Source of the DNA: Paraburkholderia hospita
GTDB lineage: Bacteria; Pseudomonadota; Gammaproteobacteria; Burkholderiales; Burkholderiaceae
NCBI RefSeq assembly: GCF_002902965.1
Contig: NZ_CP026106.1
Span: 2,666,001-2,730,000, forward strand
Reading direction: 5' to 3'
Length of the DNA: 64,000 bases
Shown: one piece after another, positions 50,619 through 60,564 of the stretch
Position numbering within the stretch: position 1 is the stretch's first letter
Layout of the letters: each line of letters opens with the position of its first letter
Program-made: the position numbers and the translations under genes
The notes under the pieces: generated by a model
Told to the model about the DNA's origin: nothing
What the model saw: only the letters and a program-made list of their open reading frames with translations
The model's database searches: none

Positions 50619-51232
50619 TGCAAACCGCTCTCACCGTTTCCACCGCGCTGCTGTGGATCGCCGTTCTCGCGCTCGGCGCGATCTGTCTCGCGCTGGTTCG
50701 CCAGGTCGGCATTCTGTACGAACGCATCATGCCCGCAGGCGCGTTGATGATCGACAAAGGCCCTGCTGTCGGCGCGATCGCACCGACGTTCGAACTGTCC
50801 GATATCCGCGGCCAGCAAGTGAAGGTGGGCGGCATCGACGCGCAAGGCAAGGCCACGCTGCTGTTCTTCCTGTCGCCGACGTGCCCCGTCTGCAAGAAGC
50901 TGCTGCCGCTGTTGCCGTCGCTGCAATCGAGCGAGACCACGCCCGTCAACATCGTGCTCGCCAGCGACGGCGACCTCGCCGAGCACCAGCGTTTCGCGCA
51001 AAAGCAGAACCTCGATCGCTTCCCGTACGTGCTCTCGCAGGAACTGGGCATGGCGTATCAGATCGGCAAGCTGCCGTATGCCGTGCTGCTCGACGACAGC
51101 GGCAAAGTGCGCGCGAAGGGTCTCGTCAACACGCGCGAGCATCTGGAAAGCCTGTTCGAAGCGAAGGAACGCGGCGTCGCGTCGCTGCAGGAGTTCGTGC
51201 ACGGCGATCATCGCCACGAACAGCACGCTTAA
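50615..51232 (+). CDS. MauD-like thioredoxin-fold protein
   Basis: A 205-residue protein with one N-terminal membrane helix (about residues 5-28) and a periplasmic thioredoxin-like domain. The CxxC motif is in FLSPTCPVCKKLLPLL. MauD acts as disulfide oxidoreductase or isomerase on the light chain. GAGGA precedes the start. Overlaps mauE by 4 bases. Confidence 0.9.
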   Translation: MMQTALTVSTALLWIAVLALGAICLALVRQVGILYERIMPAGALMIDKGPAVGAIAPTFELSDIRGQQVKVGGIDAQGKATLLFFLSPTCPVCKKLLPLLPSLQSSETTPVNIVLASDGDLAEHQRFAQKQNLDRFPYVLSQELGMAYQIGKLPYAVLLDDSGKVRAKGLVNTREHLESLFEAKERGVASLQEFVHGDHRHEQHA

Positions 51233-51272
51233 AGCGCCGAACCGATTACAAACCTGAGCGGAGAACAATCAC

Positions 51273-51818
51273 ATGGGCGTTTTTGATTCATGGTTCGAGA
51301 AGTCGGCGCGCGGCGTCGCGCAGCACAGTTCGCGGCGCAGCGCAATGGCGAAGCTCGGCCGCGTGCTGGTCGGCTCGGCAATGCTGCCGCTGCTGCCCGT
51401 CGATCGCACCGCGTATGCAGCGGATGCGGCCTCGGCAGCGTCGGGCGCATCGGGCGCTGCGGCATCGGGCGCCAGCGACGATCCGATGAGCTGCGATTAC
51501 TGGAAGTACTGCGCAATCGACGGCTGGCTCTGCAGTTGCTGCGGCGGCACGTCGAGCAGTTGCCCGCCGGGCACCACGCCTTCGCCGATTACGTGGATCG
51601 GCACCTGCCGCAATCCGCACGACGGCTCCGACTACATCGTCTCGTACAACGACTGCTGCGGCAAAACCTCGTGCGGCAAGTGCTTCTGCAACCGCAACGA
51701 ACGCGAGAAGCCGCTCTACAAGCTGTCGCTCGACAACGACATCAACTGGTGCATGGCGAACGGCAATTCGAACTATCACTGTTCGGTTTCGGTCCTGCTT
51801 GGAGCAGCAAAGCAATGA
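51273..51818 (+). CDS. aauA: Aromatic amine dehydrogenase, light chain (TTQ subunit)
   Basis: A 181-residue precursor with a twin-arginine leader (SSRRSAMAKLG, residues 19-29), an Ala/Ser/Gly linker, and a cysteine-rich mature part. The two tryptophans that become tryptophan tryptophylquinone are Trp108 (SPITWIGTC) and Trp159 (NDINWCMAN). Those contexts match the aromatic amine dehydrogenase of Alcaligenes more closely than methylamine dehydrogenase of Paracoccus, as I recall them. With the heavy chain it oxidises primary aromatic amines (such as tyramine or phenethylamine) to aldehydes in the periplasm. Confidence 0.93.
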   Translation: MGVFDSWFEKSARGVAQHSSRRSAMAKLGRVLVGSAMLPLLPVDRTAYAADAASAASGASGAAASGASDDPMSCDYWKYCAIDGWLCSCCGGTSSSCPPGTTPSPITWIGTCRNPHDGSDYIVSYNDCCGKTSCGKCFCNRNEREKPLYKLSLDNDINWCMANGNSNYHCSVSVLLGAAKQ

Positions 51819-52312
51819 AAGTGAATCACGCTGGAAAAATCGCGGCCGCCTGTCTTGCGGCGGCTGCGTCGTTGACGATGCCGGGCGTCTCGTTCGCGCA
51901 GAACGTGCACTACCCCGCCGGCAAGAGCATGTTCGACGCACAGTGCGCGGTGTGCCATCAGGCAGGCGGCAAAGGCCAGGATGGACTCGCGCCGCCGCTC
52001 ACCGAGTATCCGGGCAAGTACTCGACGACGGCGCCGGGCCGCGCGCAACTGACGTCGACCGTGGTGCACGGCATGTTCGGCGAGATCAAGGTCCAGGACA
52101 AGAGCTACAACTTCAAGATGCCGAGCTTCGCAAGCGCAAGCGACGAAGACCTGGCGCAGGTGTTGAATTACGTCGTGTTCGATCTGAACGCGCAGCACGG
52201 CGACGCGAAGCCGTTCACGGCCGCCGACATCAAGGCGGCCCGCGCGCAGACGATGGACAGCGCGGCCGTCCACACGCAACGCGCGGTCGTCACGAAGGGA
52301 CTCGGCCTATGA
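51815..52312 (+). CDS. Monoheme c-type cytochrome
   Basis: A 165-residue exported protein overlapping the light chain gene by 4 bases (ATGA). Signal peptide ends SFAQN (about 29). The heme site is CAVCH at residues 44-48 and the Met ligand is probably in FKMPSFAS. Probably takes electrons from the TTQ enzyme, where other bacteria use azurin or amicyanin. Confidence 0.9.
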   Translation: MKVNHAGKIAAACLAAAASLTMPGVSFAQNVHYPAGKSMFDAQCAVCHQAGGKGQDGLAPPLTEYPGKYSTTAPGRAQLTSTVVHGMFGEIKVQDKSYNFKMPSFASASDEDLAQVLNYVVFDLNAQHGDAKPFTAADIKAARAQTMDSAAVHTQRAVVTKGLGL

Positions 52313-52872
52313 ACGCCGCTCGCGTGTCTCGTGCCGGCGACCGCGTGCCCGCGCAACAGCCCGCGCGCGGCGCGCGCGCGGCTTCAGCGGTGACGTTGTG
52401 GATCGGCGCAGCGCGGCGCATATCGATGCTGCTCATCGCGTGCGCCGCGACTTACGTGCCGCCCTCGCCTGCCAATGCGCAAAGCAGCGCGGACTTATCG
52501 CTCGCGCAGCAGCACTGGGTGCTCAACTGCATGGGCTGTCACACGGCGACGGGCGGCGGCATTCCCGGCAAGGTGCCGCCGCTCGCGCACTCGCTTGGCT
52601 ACTTCGAACATCTGCCCGCTGGGCGCGAGTATGTGATGCGCGTGCCGGGCGCATCGAATTCGGCGCTCTCCGATCAGGAACTCGCTGACGTGCTGAACTG
52701 GCTGCTCACGACGATGAACCACGAAGCACTGCCGAAAGACTTCAAGCCCTACACGGCCACTGAAGTCTCCGCGCACCGCCGCCCCGCTCTCTCCGATGTC
52801 GCGACCGTGCGCGCCGGACTGATCCGCGATCTGCACGAGCGCGGTATCAAGGGTGTCGCGGATCGCTACTGA
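52309..52872 (+). CDS. Monoheme c-type cytochrome
   Basis: A 187-residue protein that overlaps the previous gene by 4 bases. The heme site CMGCH lies at 74-78; Met in YVMRVPG may be the sixth ligand. The N-terminus is long for a signal peptide (hydrophobic part 38-57, ending PANAQ); Met40 is an alternative start, but the ATGA overlap supports the first Met. It should be a second carrier in the electron path to the oxidase. Confidence 0.88.
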   Translation: MNAARVSRAGDRVPAQQPARGARAASAVTLWIGAARRISMLLIACAATYVPPSPANAQSSADLSLAQQHWVLNCMGCHTATGGGIPGKVPPLAHSLGYFEHLPAGREYVMRVPGASNSALSDQELADVLNWLLTTMNHEALPKDFKPYTATEVSAHRRPALSDVATVRAGLIRDLHERGIKGVADRY

Positions 52873-52897
52873 ACATCCCCAATCAAAGGAATCGAAC

Positions 52898-54403
52898 ATG
52901 GAGACGAACAACACCTTCCCGCTGCTCGCCGCAACGCAAGCGTTCATCGCGAAGCCGAAGAAGATGCTGATCGGCGCGGAATGGACGGATGCATCGTCGG
53001 GCCGCACGATCGACGTCGTGAATCCCGCCGACGGCAGCGTGCTCACGCGCGTGCCTGAAGCGAACGAGCACGACGTGCAGCAAGCCGTCGCCGCCGCACG
53101 CCGCGCATTCGATGCCGGCCCGTGGCGCACGATGAAAACCACCGACCGCGAACGTCTGCTGCTGAAGCTCGCCGATCTCGTCGAAGCGAATGCGCGCGAA
53201 CTCGCCGAAATCGAATCGCTCGACAACGGCAAACCGGTGATGGTCGCGCAAGGTCTCGATGTAGCGATGGCCGCGCAGTGCTTCCGCTACATGGCCGGCT
53301 GGGCAACGAAGATCGAAGGCAGCGTGATCGATGCGGGCATGCCGTACATGCCGGACAGCGAAATATTCGCCTACACGCGCAAGGAACCCGTCGGCGTGGT
53401 CGGCGCGATTATCCCGTGGAATTTCCCGCTGCTGATGGCCGCCTGGAAGCTTGCGCCCGCGCTCGCGACGGGCTGCACCGTCGTGCTGAAACCCGCCGAA
53501 GACACGCCGCTCACGGCGCTGCGTCTTGGCGAGCTGATCCGCGAGGCGGGCTATCCGGAAGGCGTCGTCAACATCGTCACGGGTTATGGGCATACGGCGG
53601 GCGCGGCGCTGTCGCGCGATCCGCGCATCGACAAAATCGCGTTCACGGGCTCGACGCAGACAGGCAAGCTGATCGGCCATGCAGCGCTCGATAACATGAC
53701 GCGCATGTCGCTCGAACTGGGCGGCAAGTCGCCTGTGATCGTGCTGCCCGACGTCGATATCGACAAGGCTGCGCAAGGCGTTGCGAACGCGATCTTCTTC
53801 AACTCGGGGCAGGTGTGCACGGCGGGCTCGCGCGTCTATATCCACAGCAAGGTGTTCGACAAGGTGATCGACGGTGTTGCGCAGATTGCGAAGAGCCTGA
53901 AGGTCGGCGCGGGCATGGACCCGTCGACGCTGATTGGCCCGCTAGTCTCCGCGAAACAGCGCGAGCGCGTGTGCGGCTACATCGACTCGGGCTTCGCGGA
54001 AGGCGCGCGCGCCGCGGCGGGCGGCAAGATCATCGACAAGCCGGGCTTCTTCGTCGAGCCGACCGTGATGGTCGACACGAACCACACGATGCGCGTGGTG
54101 CGCGAAGAGATCTTCGGGCCGGTGCTGGTCGCGATGCCTTTCGACGATATCGACAGCGCCGTGCAACTCGCCAACGACACACCGTATGGTCTCGGCGCGA
54201 GCATCTGGTCGAACGACATGTCGGCCGTTCACAAGCTGATTCCGCGCATTGCGGCGGGCACGGTGTGGGTCAATTGCCACTCGCTGCTCGACAACGCGCT
54301 GCCGTTTGGCGGCATGAAGCAATCGGGCTTCGGCCGCGAACTGGGACGCGCGGTTATCGAGCAGTACACGGAAAGCAAGTCCGTGATGATCAATTACGCG
54401 TAA
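52898..54403 (+). CDS. NAD-dependent aldehyde dehydrogenase (phenylacetaldehyde type)
   Basis: A 501-residue enzyme starting at the ATG behind AAAGGAA. Asn175 (PWNFP), Glu273 (LELGGKSP) and nucleophile Cys307 (NSGQVCTAG) are in place. Similar to FeaB/betaine-type aldehyde dehydrogenases. In this operon it should oxidise the aryl-acetaldehyde made by the amine dehydrogenase to the acid, which can enter the phenylacetate or homogentisate route. Confidence 0.92.
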   Translation: METNNTFPLLAATQAFIAKPKKMLIGAEWTDASSGRTIDVVNPADGSVLTRVPEANEHDVQQAVAAARRAFDAGPWRTMKTTDRERLLLKLADLVEANARELAEIESLDNGKPVMVAQGLDVAMAAQCFRYMAGWATKIEGSVIDAGMPYMPDSEIFAYTRKEPVGVVGAIIPWNFPLLMAAWKLAPALATGCTVVLKPAEDTPLTALRLGELIREAGYPEGVVNIVTGYGHTAGAALSRDPRIDKIAFTGSTQTGKLIGHAALDNMTRMSLELGGKSPVIVLPDVDIDKAAQGVANAIFFNSGQVCTAGSRVYIHSKVFDKVIDGVAQIAKSLKVGAGMDPSTLIGPLVSAKQRERVCGYIDSGFAEGARAAAGGKIIDKPGFFVEPTVMVDTNHTMRVVREEIFGPVLVAMPFDDIDSAVQLANDTPYGLGASIWSNDMSAVHKLIPRIAAGTVWVNCHSLLDNALPFGGMKQSGFGRELGRAVIEQYTESKSVMINYA

Positions 54404-54521
54404 GCGTTCTCGCGCTGCCTTGCCGAAGCGCTTTTGGCTTTTGGCTTTGGGCTTCACGCATCGGCAAGGCAGCCGGATCGCACGCTCACGAAGCAGACAC
54501 ATAAGACAAAGGGGAAGAGAC

Positions 54522-55760
54522 ATGAAACATCGGACGACGCCGCGCACGATCGCGGCGGCGGTGGCCGCGCTCGCCGGCGCAATGGCTGCGATCGCCGCGC
54601 CCGGCATGGCGCATGCGGAGAGCAGCGTCACGTTGTATGGCGATGTCGATGCGGGCATCACGTACACGAACAACCAGCAGGTCACGCATGCGGATGGCAG
54701 TGTCGGCGGCGGACACAATTTTCAGTTCACGGGTGGGAATTCTGCGCCTTCACGTTTCGGGTTGACTGGGAGTGAGGATATTGGCGGCGGCACGTCGGTG
54801 ACCTTCAAGCTCGAGAACAGCTTCTTTACGGGCAGCGGCAATTTCGTGCAGGGCGGCACGCTCTTCAATCAGAACGCGTGGGTCGGGCTGACCAATGAGC
54901 AATACGGGACGCTGACGTTTGGCCGCCAGTTCGACTCGTACACGAATGCGCTCGCGCCGTATGCTTCCAGTAATACGTGGGCCACGTTGTATGGGGCGCA
55001 TATCGGCGACGTCGATAATCTGAATGCTGCGCTTAATCTGAATAATGCTGTGCAGTATGTCAGTCCGACTATTGCGGGTTTCTCGGCTAGCGGCACGTAT
55101 TCGCTGGGTGGTGTTGCGGGAGATTTTTCGCAGAAGCGTGGTTGGGCGGTTTCCGCAAGTTATAACAATGCGCCCTTCTCGTTCTGGGTCGGTTATCTCG
55201 ATCTGAATAATCCGCTCGATGCTGCGTTAGGCGGCGAGCAAGGTTATATCGGGGATTTTGCGTGCTCGAATCCGACTGCGATGTATTGCGAGTTGCAGAA
55301 TGCGCATTCGTTGAAGGCGTTTGGTGTGGGTGGGTCTTATAGCTTCGGGCCGGCGACTTTTGGACTTGTTTATACGCATACACGGCTTGACGATAGTCAG
55401 TATTTTGCGAGCGCCACTCAGCCGCAAGGCGCGGATGTGCGGTTCGATATCGTTGAGGTGAATGCGACGTATGCTTTGTCGCCTGCCTTTACGCTTGGGG
55501 CCGCGTATATCTATAACTCGATGAAGACTGATGTCAGCGGGTCGCCGAAATTTCATCAGGTCAATCTTGGGGCGACGTATAGTTTGTCCAAACGGACGAC
55601 GTTGTATGCGGTTGGAATCTTCCAGAAAGCCGCTGGCAGTGGGATTGGGACTGATCCTGTCACCGGACAGAGCGTGAATTATGCGCAGATTCCTAATTTG
55701 CCGAATTCCACTACAGATAGGCAGGTGTCTGTGACTGTTGGGCTGAAGCACAATTTCTGA
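54522..55760 (+). CDS. Gram-negative porin (OmpC type)
   Basis: A 412-residue porin behind GGGGAAGAG. Signal peptide ends GMAHAES; mature start SVTLYGDVDAGITYTNNQQ; SRFGLTGSEDIGGGTSVTFK and GRQFDSYTNALAPY in the barrel; terminal Phe (GLKHNF). The later half has codons of lower GC and more T-ending choice than the start, unlike neighbours. It follows the aldehyde dehydrogenase by 118 bases and may admit the amine substrate. Confidence 0.92.
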   Translation: MKHRTTPRTIAAAVAALAGAMAAIAAPGMAHAESSVTLYGDVDAGITYTNNQQVTHADGSVGGGHNFQFTGGNSAPSRFGLTGSEDIGGGTSVTFKLENSFFTGSGNFVQGGTLFNQNAWVGLTNEQYGTLTFGRQFDSYTNALAPYASSNTWATLYGAHIGDVDNLNAALNLNNAVQYVSPTIAGFSASGTYSLGGVAGDFSQKRGWAVSASYNNAPFSFWVGYLDLNNPLDAALGGEQGYIGDFACSNPTAMYCELQNAHSLKAFGVGGSYSFGPATFGLVYTHTRLDDSQYFASATQPQGADVRFDIVEVNATYALSPAFTLGAAYIYNSMKTDVSGSPKFHQVNLGATYSLSKRTTLYAVGIFQKAAGSGIGTDPVTGQSVNYAQIPNLPNSTTDRQVSVTVGLKHNF

Positions 55761-55802
55761 GTTTTTTTTGTTGTCTGCGACGGGGGGTTGTTCTTGCCTT
55801 TT

Positions 55803-56462
55803 CGCTGGCATCCGCGTTTTGCCTTCGTGCTTCAAGCGTCGCCCCTGTGCGGGGCGGCACCTACTTTTCTTTGCCGCCGCAAAGAAAAGTAGGCAAAAGA
55901 AAGCGGCTAACACCGCCAACATTTCTTCTTGCCTGAGGGCCCCCAACCGGTCCTACGCTTCACACGGCAACGTCCTTGTTCGCGTGCGTTGCCAACGCGC
56001 TGAACGAGCGCCTCACCCACTTCAGACACCGACACAAGAACTAGCGGCAGCGAATGGTTTCTGCCGCCCAGGTGGCAAACAGTGTGTAGGTTGTCGCGGC
56101 GTATAGCTTGGCGCTCTTACAGGGTGGGACGCATGCGCTATCGGTCCGAAGCGAGGCGTGTGAGGTGCTACGGCCTACACACAGTTTGCCACCTGGGCGG
56201 CCGTGGAATATCTGGCATGGCGTGTGTGACGCGGACGCGTGAAGCGGGTGAGGCGTCAATTCAGAGCGTTGGCAACGAACATGAGTCACGTGATTGCCGT
56301 GTGAAGTGTGGGACCGTTTGAGGGCCCTCAGGCAAACACAAGAGCTGGCGGTGTTAGCCGCTTTCTTTTGCCTACTTTTCTTTGCGGCGGCAAAGAAAAG
56401 TAGGTGCCGCCCCGCACAGGGGCGACGCTTGAAGCAAGCTAACGAATCGCGGATGCCAGCGC
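55803..56462. repeat. Large intergenic inverted repeat (about 2 x 0.3 kb)
   Basis: The left arm from 55803 and the right arm to 56462 are reverse complements: near-perfect for about 90 bases at the outer end (55829-55918 with 56345-56435, including GCCGCCGCAAAGAAAAGTAGG and its complement), then imperfect toward a centre near 56135. The inner part includes GGTGGCAAACAGTGTGTAGG at 56072 and its counterpart near 56171. No gene is apparent inside. It resembles a repeated intergenic unit common in Paraburkholderia. It separates the amine and phosphonate operons. Confidence 0.85.
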
Positions 56463-56581
56463 AAAGCCCAAAACATCAAACGGCGAAGCATGAAGCACGA
56501 AGCACGAAGGCAAACCGCGGATGCCAGCAAAACCACAAGCAACCCACCCGCGCCGCAAAGGCAAAAAAAACCAAAAACCGC

Positions 56582-57649
56582 CTACCGCATCAACTCATCA
56601 AAACTCACAAGCAGCCGCTCAATATCAGGAGAATGAATATCCCCCATAGTAGAAATCCGAAAAAGCTCTTTAGACAGACCACCCTGCCCGGCATAGATAA
56701 CAAAGCCGCGCGCTTTAAGCGCATCATGCAACCGCTCATAAGAAACGCCGTCCGGCAACTTATAAGCCCTCAGCACGACAGAAGACTCATCCGCCGGCAG
56801 AGCACTCCCAATACCACGCGCAAAAAGCCCCACCCGAGCCTGCTCAGCCAGAGCCCGATAACGAGCATGCCGCGCCCGCCATCCACCTTCCTCATCAAGC
56901 TCGCGCAGCGCCTCCACAAGCGCATAGTAAGCATGAACAGAAGGCGTAAACGGCGTATTCCGCTGATCCTGCAAACTGGCAAGCCGCACAAGCCCGAGGT
57001 AATAAGTCCGGCTCGCAGCAGCAGCCAAAGCATCCCGCCGCACGATCACAAAAGCGGCACCCGGCACGCCATGCAAGCACTTGTTCGCCGTCGCCGCAAC
57101 AGCCGCAATCGTGCCCTCAGCGAAGTCGATCTCCTCAGCGCCGAAGCTGCTCACACCATCAACCAGCATCTTCACATTGCGCTCGCGGCAAACCGCTGCC
57201 AGCGCCTTGAGATCATTCAACCGCCCGGTCGTCGTCTCATGATGAATCACAGCAACATGCGTAATCGCCTTATCGGCATCGAGCGCAGCCGCAATCCGCG
57301 CCAGATCAGGCGCCTGCATCCACTCATGCTTCACGACGCTATGCGCAATGCGATACTGCGCCGCAATCTGCGAAATACGCTCGCCATACACGCCATTCTC
57401 GACGATCAGCAACTTGCCATTCTCCGGCACGAGCGCCGCGATCATGCTCTCGACAGCCGCCGTCCCCGAGCCCGTCATCAGCACGGCGCTCCATTGCGCG
57501 GGATCAAGGTCATACAGCTTGACCAGACGCGCGCGCGCTTCGTCCTGCAAGTCGAAAAACTCGCTCTCGCGATGACACAAGTCCGTTTGCAGCAGGCTAT
57601 TACGCACGCGCTCGGTCAGCGTGACGGGGCCTGGATTCATTAGCAGCAT
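56582..57649 (-). CDS. phnW: 2-aminoethylphosphonate-pyruvate transaminase (synthesis direction)
   Basis: A 355-residue class V aminotransferase. ATG at 57649 follows AAGGAG; the N-terminus [20 protein letters not shown] is typical. Asp164 and the PLP Lys190 (ATANKCLHGVPG) are present. It interconverts phosphonoacetaldehyde and 2-aminoethylphosphonate. In the same operon as PEP mutase and phosphonopyruvate decarboxylase it should run toward AEP. It is the last gene; its ATG overlaps the stop of the decarboxylase gene. Confidence 0.9.
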   Translation of the reverse strand: MLLMNPGPVTLTERVRNSLLQTDLCHRESEFFDLQDEARARLVKLYDLDPAQWSAVLMTGSGTAAVESMIAALVPENGKLLIVENGVYGERISQIAAQYRIAHSVVKHEWMQAPDLARIAAALDADKAITHVAVIHHETTTGRLNDLKALAAVCRERNVKMLVDGVSSFGAEEIDFAEGTIAAVAATANKCLHGVPGAAFVIVRRDALAAAASRTYYLGLVRLASLQDQRNTPFTPSVHAYYALVEALRELDEEGGWRARHARYRALAEQARVGLFARGIGSALPADESSVVLRAYKLPDGVSYERLHDALKARGFVIYAGQGGLSKELFRISTMGDIHSPDIERLLVSFDELMR

Positions 57650-58833
57650 CAACGTGCTCCTTCATTCGAGCCGGCAGTGGCGATATGGCGCATCAGGCGC
57701 GTCTTCACATCGGGCGGCGTAATGGTCGGGCGCGGCAAGCCGTCGGGCGTGCCACGGCGGATCGCGACGCGCACGAAGCGCGGGCCGTCCAGCAGCGGCG
57801 ACGCGAACAGTTCGTCGATCAGGCCCACGTCGTCGCCTTCGACAGCGGACGCATAGCCGCACGCCGCCGCGACACCCGCGAACGAAACCTGCGGCGAGAC
57901 CGTCGACTGACCACCCGTCGAGTCGTGCGCGCCATTGTCGAGCAGAATGTGCGTGAGATTCGACGGACCATACGCGCCCAGCGTCGCAAACACGCCCATG
58001 CGCATCAGCGCCGCGCCGTCGCCGTCGAGCGCGACAACATGCAGGTCCGGCCGCGTCAGCGCAAGACCCAGCGCGAACGGCGTAATACAGCCCATCGAGC
58101 CGACCATGTACAACTGGTTCGACCGGTCGTCGATTGCGTAAAGTTCGCGGCCGCAGAATCCCGTCGATGCAAGCACGACCGTCGAGTTCACCGGCGTATG
58201 AGCAATCACGCGCTGCAAGGCTTCACTACGCGTCGGCAAGGCGTCGGCGGGGACAGCACGCGAAACATCACGCGCGGCACGCACCTCGCGCTTTGTCGCG
58301 CGACCCGAGTCCTTCAGTTCGTACGGCGCGACGCTGCCCTTCTGCATCACCAGCGCATACGGGCGGCCCGTCGCGTCCATGTGCGCAATCGCGCGGTCCA
58401 GCGCGGGACCGATCGCTTCCGCTTCCGTCGGGAACGTCTCCCACGGAATCTCCATCGTGTCGAGCATCGCCGGCGTGATGGGGCCCATCAATTGATGCTG
58501 CGGTTCGTCCGCGACGCCAGGCTGGCCGCGCCACGTGACGATCAGCAGTTGCGGCAAACGGAACGTCCACGTCAGCGACGTGAGCGGACTCACCGCATTG
58601 CCGAGGCCCGAGTTTTGCATCATCGTCACGCCGCGACGACCGTTCTGCGCGCCGAGCGTCACGCCCGCGATGAACGCGACCGCATCGCCTTCATTCGCCG
58701 CCGACACGTAATGCAGCTTCGGATCCTGCAGCACGTAGTTGATGAACGGCGTCAGATACGAGCACGGCACGCCCGCGTACCAATCGAAGCCGCGCTCGCG
58801 CGCCGCCTCGACGAACTGTGCTGCCTCGATCAT
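57649..58833 (-). CDS. Phosphonopyruvate decarboxylase
   Basis: A 394-residue ThDP enzyme. Active-site Glu48 lies in AANEGDAVA, and the ThDP-Mg site is GDGA at 271-274 to Asn300 ([10 protein letters not shown]). It removes CO2 from phosphonopyruvate to give phosphonoacetaldehyde, the step that makes the mutase reaction irreversible. The start overlaps the PEP mutase stop by 4 bases (ATGA), so translation is coupled. Sequence features such as PHQHQ-like DEPQHQLMG are as in fosfomycin and bialaphos pathway homologues. Confidence 0.9.
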   Translation of the reverse strand: MIEAAQFVEAARERGFDWYAGVPCSYLTPFINYVLQDPKLHYVSAANEGDAVAFIAGVTLGAQNGRRGVTMMQNSGLGNAVSPLTSLTWTFRLPQLLIVTWRGQPGVADEPQHQLMGPITPAMLDTMEIPWETFPTEAEAIGPALDRAIAHMDATGRPYALVMQKGSVAPYELKDSGRATKREVRAARDVSRAVPADALPTRSEALQRVIAHTPVNSTVVLASTGFCGRELYAIDDRSNQLYMVGSMGCITPFALGLALTRPDLHVVALDGDGAALMRMGVFATLGAYGPSNLTHILLDNGAHDSTGGQSTVSPQVSFAGVAAACGYASAVEGDDVGLIDELFASPLLDGPRFVRVAIRRGTPDGLPRPTITPPDVKTRLMRHIATAGSNEGAR

Positions 58834-60539
58834 TGCGCCGCGCCTCCCGCTGCCTCGCTCTTCGCGAGCGGCGTCGCTTCGTGCGCGAAGTCGCCCGCAC
58901 GACGGAAGTCTTCGAGGTCGTTCACGCCGCGCCAGTGGCCGTGCACGTATTGCACTTCGATTTCTTCACCGGCTTCGATCAGCGCATTCAACAGCGCGGG
59001 CATGTCGAGCGAATCGAAATCGGGGCGCGCGCGCAGCGTGTTCATCACGGCCTGCAGACGCTCGCGGCCCGCGCCGCGCACGTTCAGCAGACCGATCCAG
59101 CGGCCATTCGGCACTTCGCCCTTCACGTCGGCTTCGTTGTTCGCCACGCGGCGCAGCAGCACCTTGTTGCCGAACAGGCCGCGATCGTCACCGGCCGAGC
59201 ACCACGCGAAATCGCGCACGCTCTGGTTCGTCGCGCCCGCTTCGGCAACCGTCGTCGAATCGACGACCACGCTGAACGGCGCTTCGCTGTCCACCAGATC
59301 GCGCACGATGTAGCTGCGGAACAGCAGGTCGCCGTACGAAATCACGGTGTCGTTCTGCAAGCCGTCGACGGCGCACGCGAGCGACGCCAGTTCGCCCGTC
59401 TGTTCGTGACGCTCGTTGACGACCAGCTTGATGCCCGCCGTGTCGATTGCGTCGGCGCGATAGCCGCCCACGACCGTGATGTCGTTGACGCCCTGCTGCT
59501 TGAACGCGTCGACGAGCCAACGCAGCAGCGGCTTGCCCGCGATGGGCAGCATGACCTTCGGACGGTCCGTCGTCACGGCTTCGAGGCCCTTGCCGCGGCT
59601 CGCGGCGAGCACCACAGCCGAACCCGCCACGCGCGACGACGACAGGTAGCGCTCTTCCGCTACCGAGTACTCGTCGGCATCCTGCAAACGGAAGATTTCG
59701 TTGACGGTCGCAATGCGGTCTTCGACATTGACGAGCGTCTGGCTTTCGTAGATCTCCTTGACGACAGCCTGCATCGCGGAAGTCGCCGCACGAATCTGAT
59801 GGTTCGCCCAGATCACCGTGCTGATGCCCGCCTTGCGGAACACTTCCGTCGGCGTGCTGTAGTACTTGGTCGGCACGATTACGAGCGGACCGCGGCCTGC
59901 CCATTCGCGCGCGAATTCGAGAATCTCATCGGGGCGCGACAGCTTGCTGTGAATCAGGATCGCGTCCGCGCCCGCCTGGCGATACGCTTCGGCGCGCTTC
60001 AGCGCTTCGTCCATGCCCCAGCCCGCGATCAGCGCTTCGACGCGCGCGACGATCGAGAAATGCTCGTCGGTCTGCGAGTCCTTGCCCGCCTTGATCTTGC
60101 CGCAGAACTCGTCGATATCGGCGAGCGGCTGCGCTTCGCCCTTGATGAAGCTGTTCGTCTTCGGGAACACCTTGTCTTCGATGCAGACGCCCGCAATACC
60201 GCGCTGCTCCAGCTTGCGCACCAGGCGGCGCACGTTGTTGAAGTTGCCGTAGCCGGTGTCGCCGTCGAGCAGAATAGGCAGATCGCTCGCGTCAGCCATG
60301 AATTCGAGCGTATCGACAACTTGCGTCCAGCTCGCTTCGTTGTTGTCGCGCACGCCGTATTGCGCGGAGATCGCGAGGCCCGAGCCCCAGATGCCCTTGA
60401 AGCCGGCTTCGCGCGCAATGCGTGCGGAGATGCCGTTGTGCGCTTCCATCAGGAATTCGAGCTCGTTGCTGGTGAGCATCTGGCGCAGTCGTGCGCTGCG
60501 CGACAGAGTAGAAACGAAAGAGGGTTCGCGTGCGTTCAT
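58830..60539 (-). CDS. Phosphoenolpyruvate mutase fused to a nucleotidyltransferase-like domain
   Basis: A 569-residue two-domain protein; AGGAG precedes the ATG. Residues 1-290 are a PEP mutase/isocitrate-lyase barrel with LDGDTGYGN (91-99) and the diagnostic [11 protein letters not shown] (121-131). It forms the C-P bond, making phosphonopyruvate from PEP. Residues 305-555 resemble an NTP transferase with [15 protein letters not shown] (325-339), but the signature loop reads [10 protein letters not shown] (311-320), where relatives usually have Gly and Arg at key positions. A separate cytidylyltransferase gene stands just upstream. Confidence 0.92.
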   Translation of the reverse strand: MNAREPSFVSTLSRSARLRQMLTSNELEFLMEAHNGISARIAREAGFKGIWGSGLAISAQYGVRDNNEASWTQVVDTLEFMADASDLPILLDGDTGYGNFNNVRRLVRKLEQRGIAGVCIEDKVFPKTNSFIKGEAQPLADIDEFCGKIKAGKDSQTDEHFSIVARVEALIAGWGMDEALKRAEAYRQAGADAILIHSKLSRPDEILEFAREWAGRGPLVIVPTKYYSTPTEVFRKAGISTVIWANHQIRAATSAMQAVVKEIYESQTLVNVEDRIATVNEIFRLQDADEYSVAEERYLSSSRVAGSAVVLAASRGKGLEAVTTDRPKVMLPIAGKPLLRWLVDAFKQQGVNDITVVGGYRADAIDTAGIKLVVNERHEQTGELASLACAVDGLQNDTVISYGDLLFRSYIVRDLVDSEAPFSVVVDSTTVAEAGATNQSVRDFAWCSAGDDRGLFGNKVLLRRVANNEADVKGEVPNGRWIGLLNVRGAGRERLQAVMNTLRARPDFDSLDMPALLNALIEAGEEIEVQYVHGHWRGVNDLEDFRRAGDFAHEATPLAKSEAAGGAAQ

Positions 60540-60564
60540 TGTGTGGCTCCTAGGTCGGCCCGAG

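Noticed and set aside
55829..56435. Possible CRISPR or IS element in the repeat region
   Set aside because: There are two inverted arms and no regular direct repeats or spacers, and no transposase frame.
57685..59313. Plus-strand open frames over 500 codons across the phosphonate genes
   Set aside because: Arg/Ala/His-rich composition with no motif, antisense to genes with clear catalytic residues.
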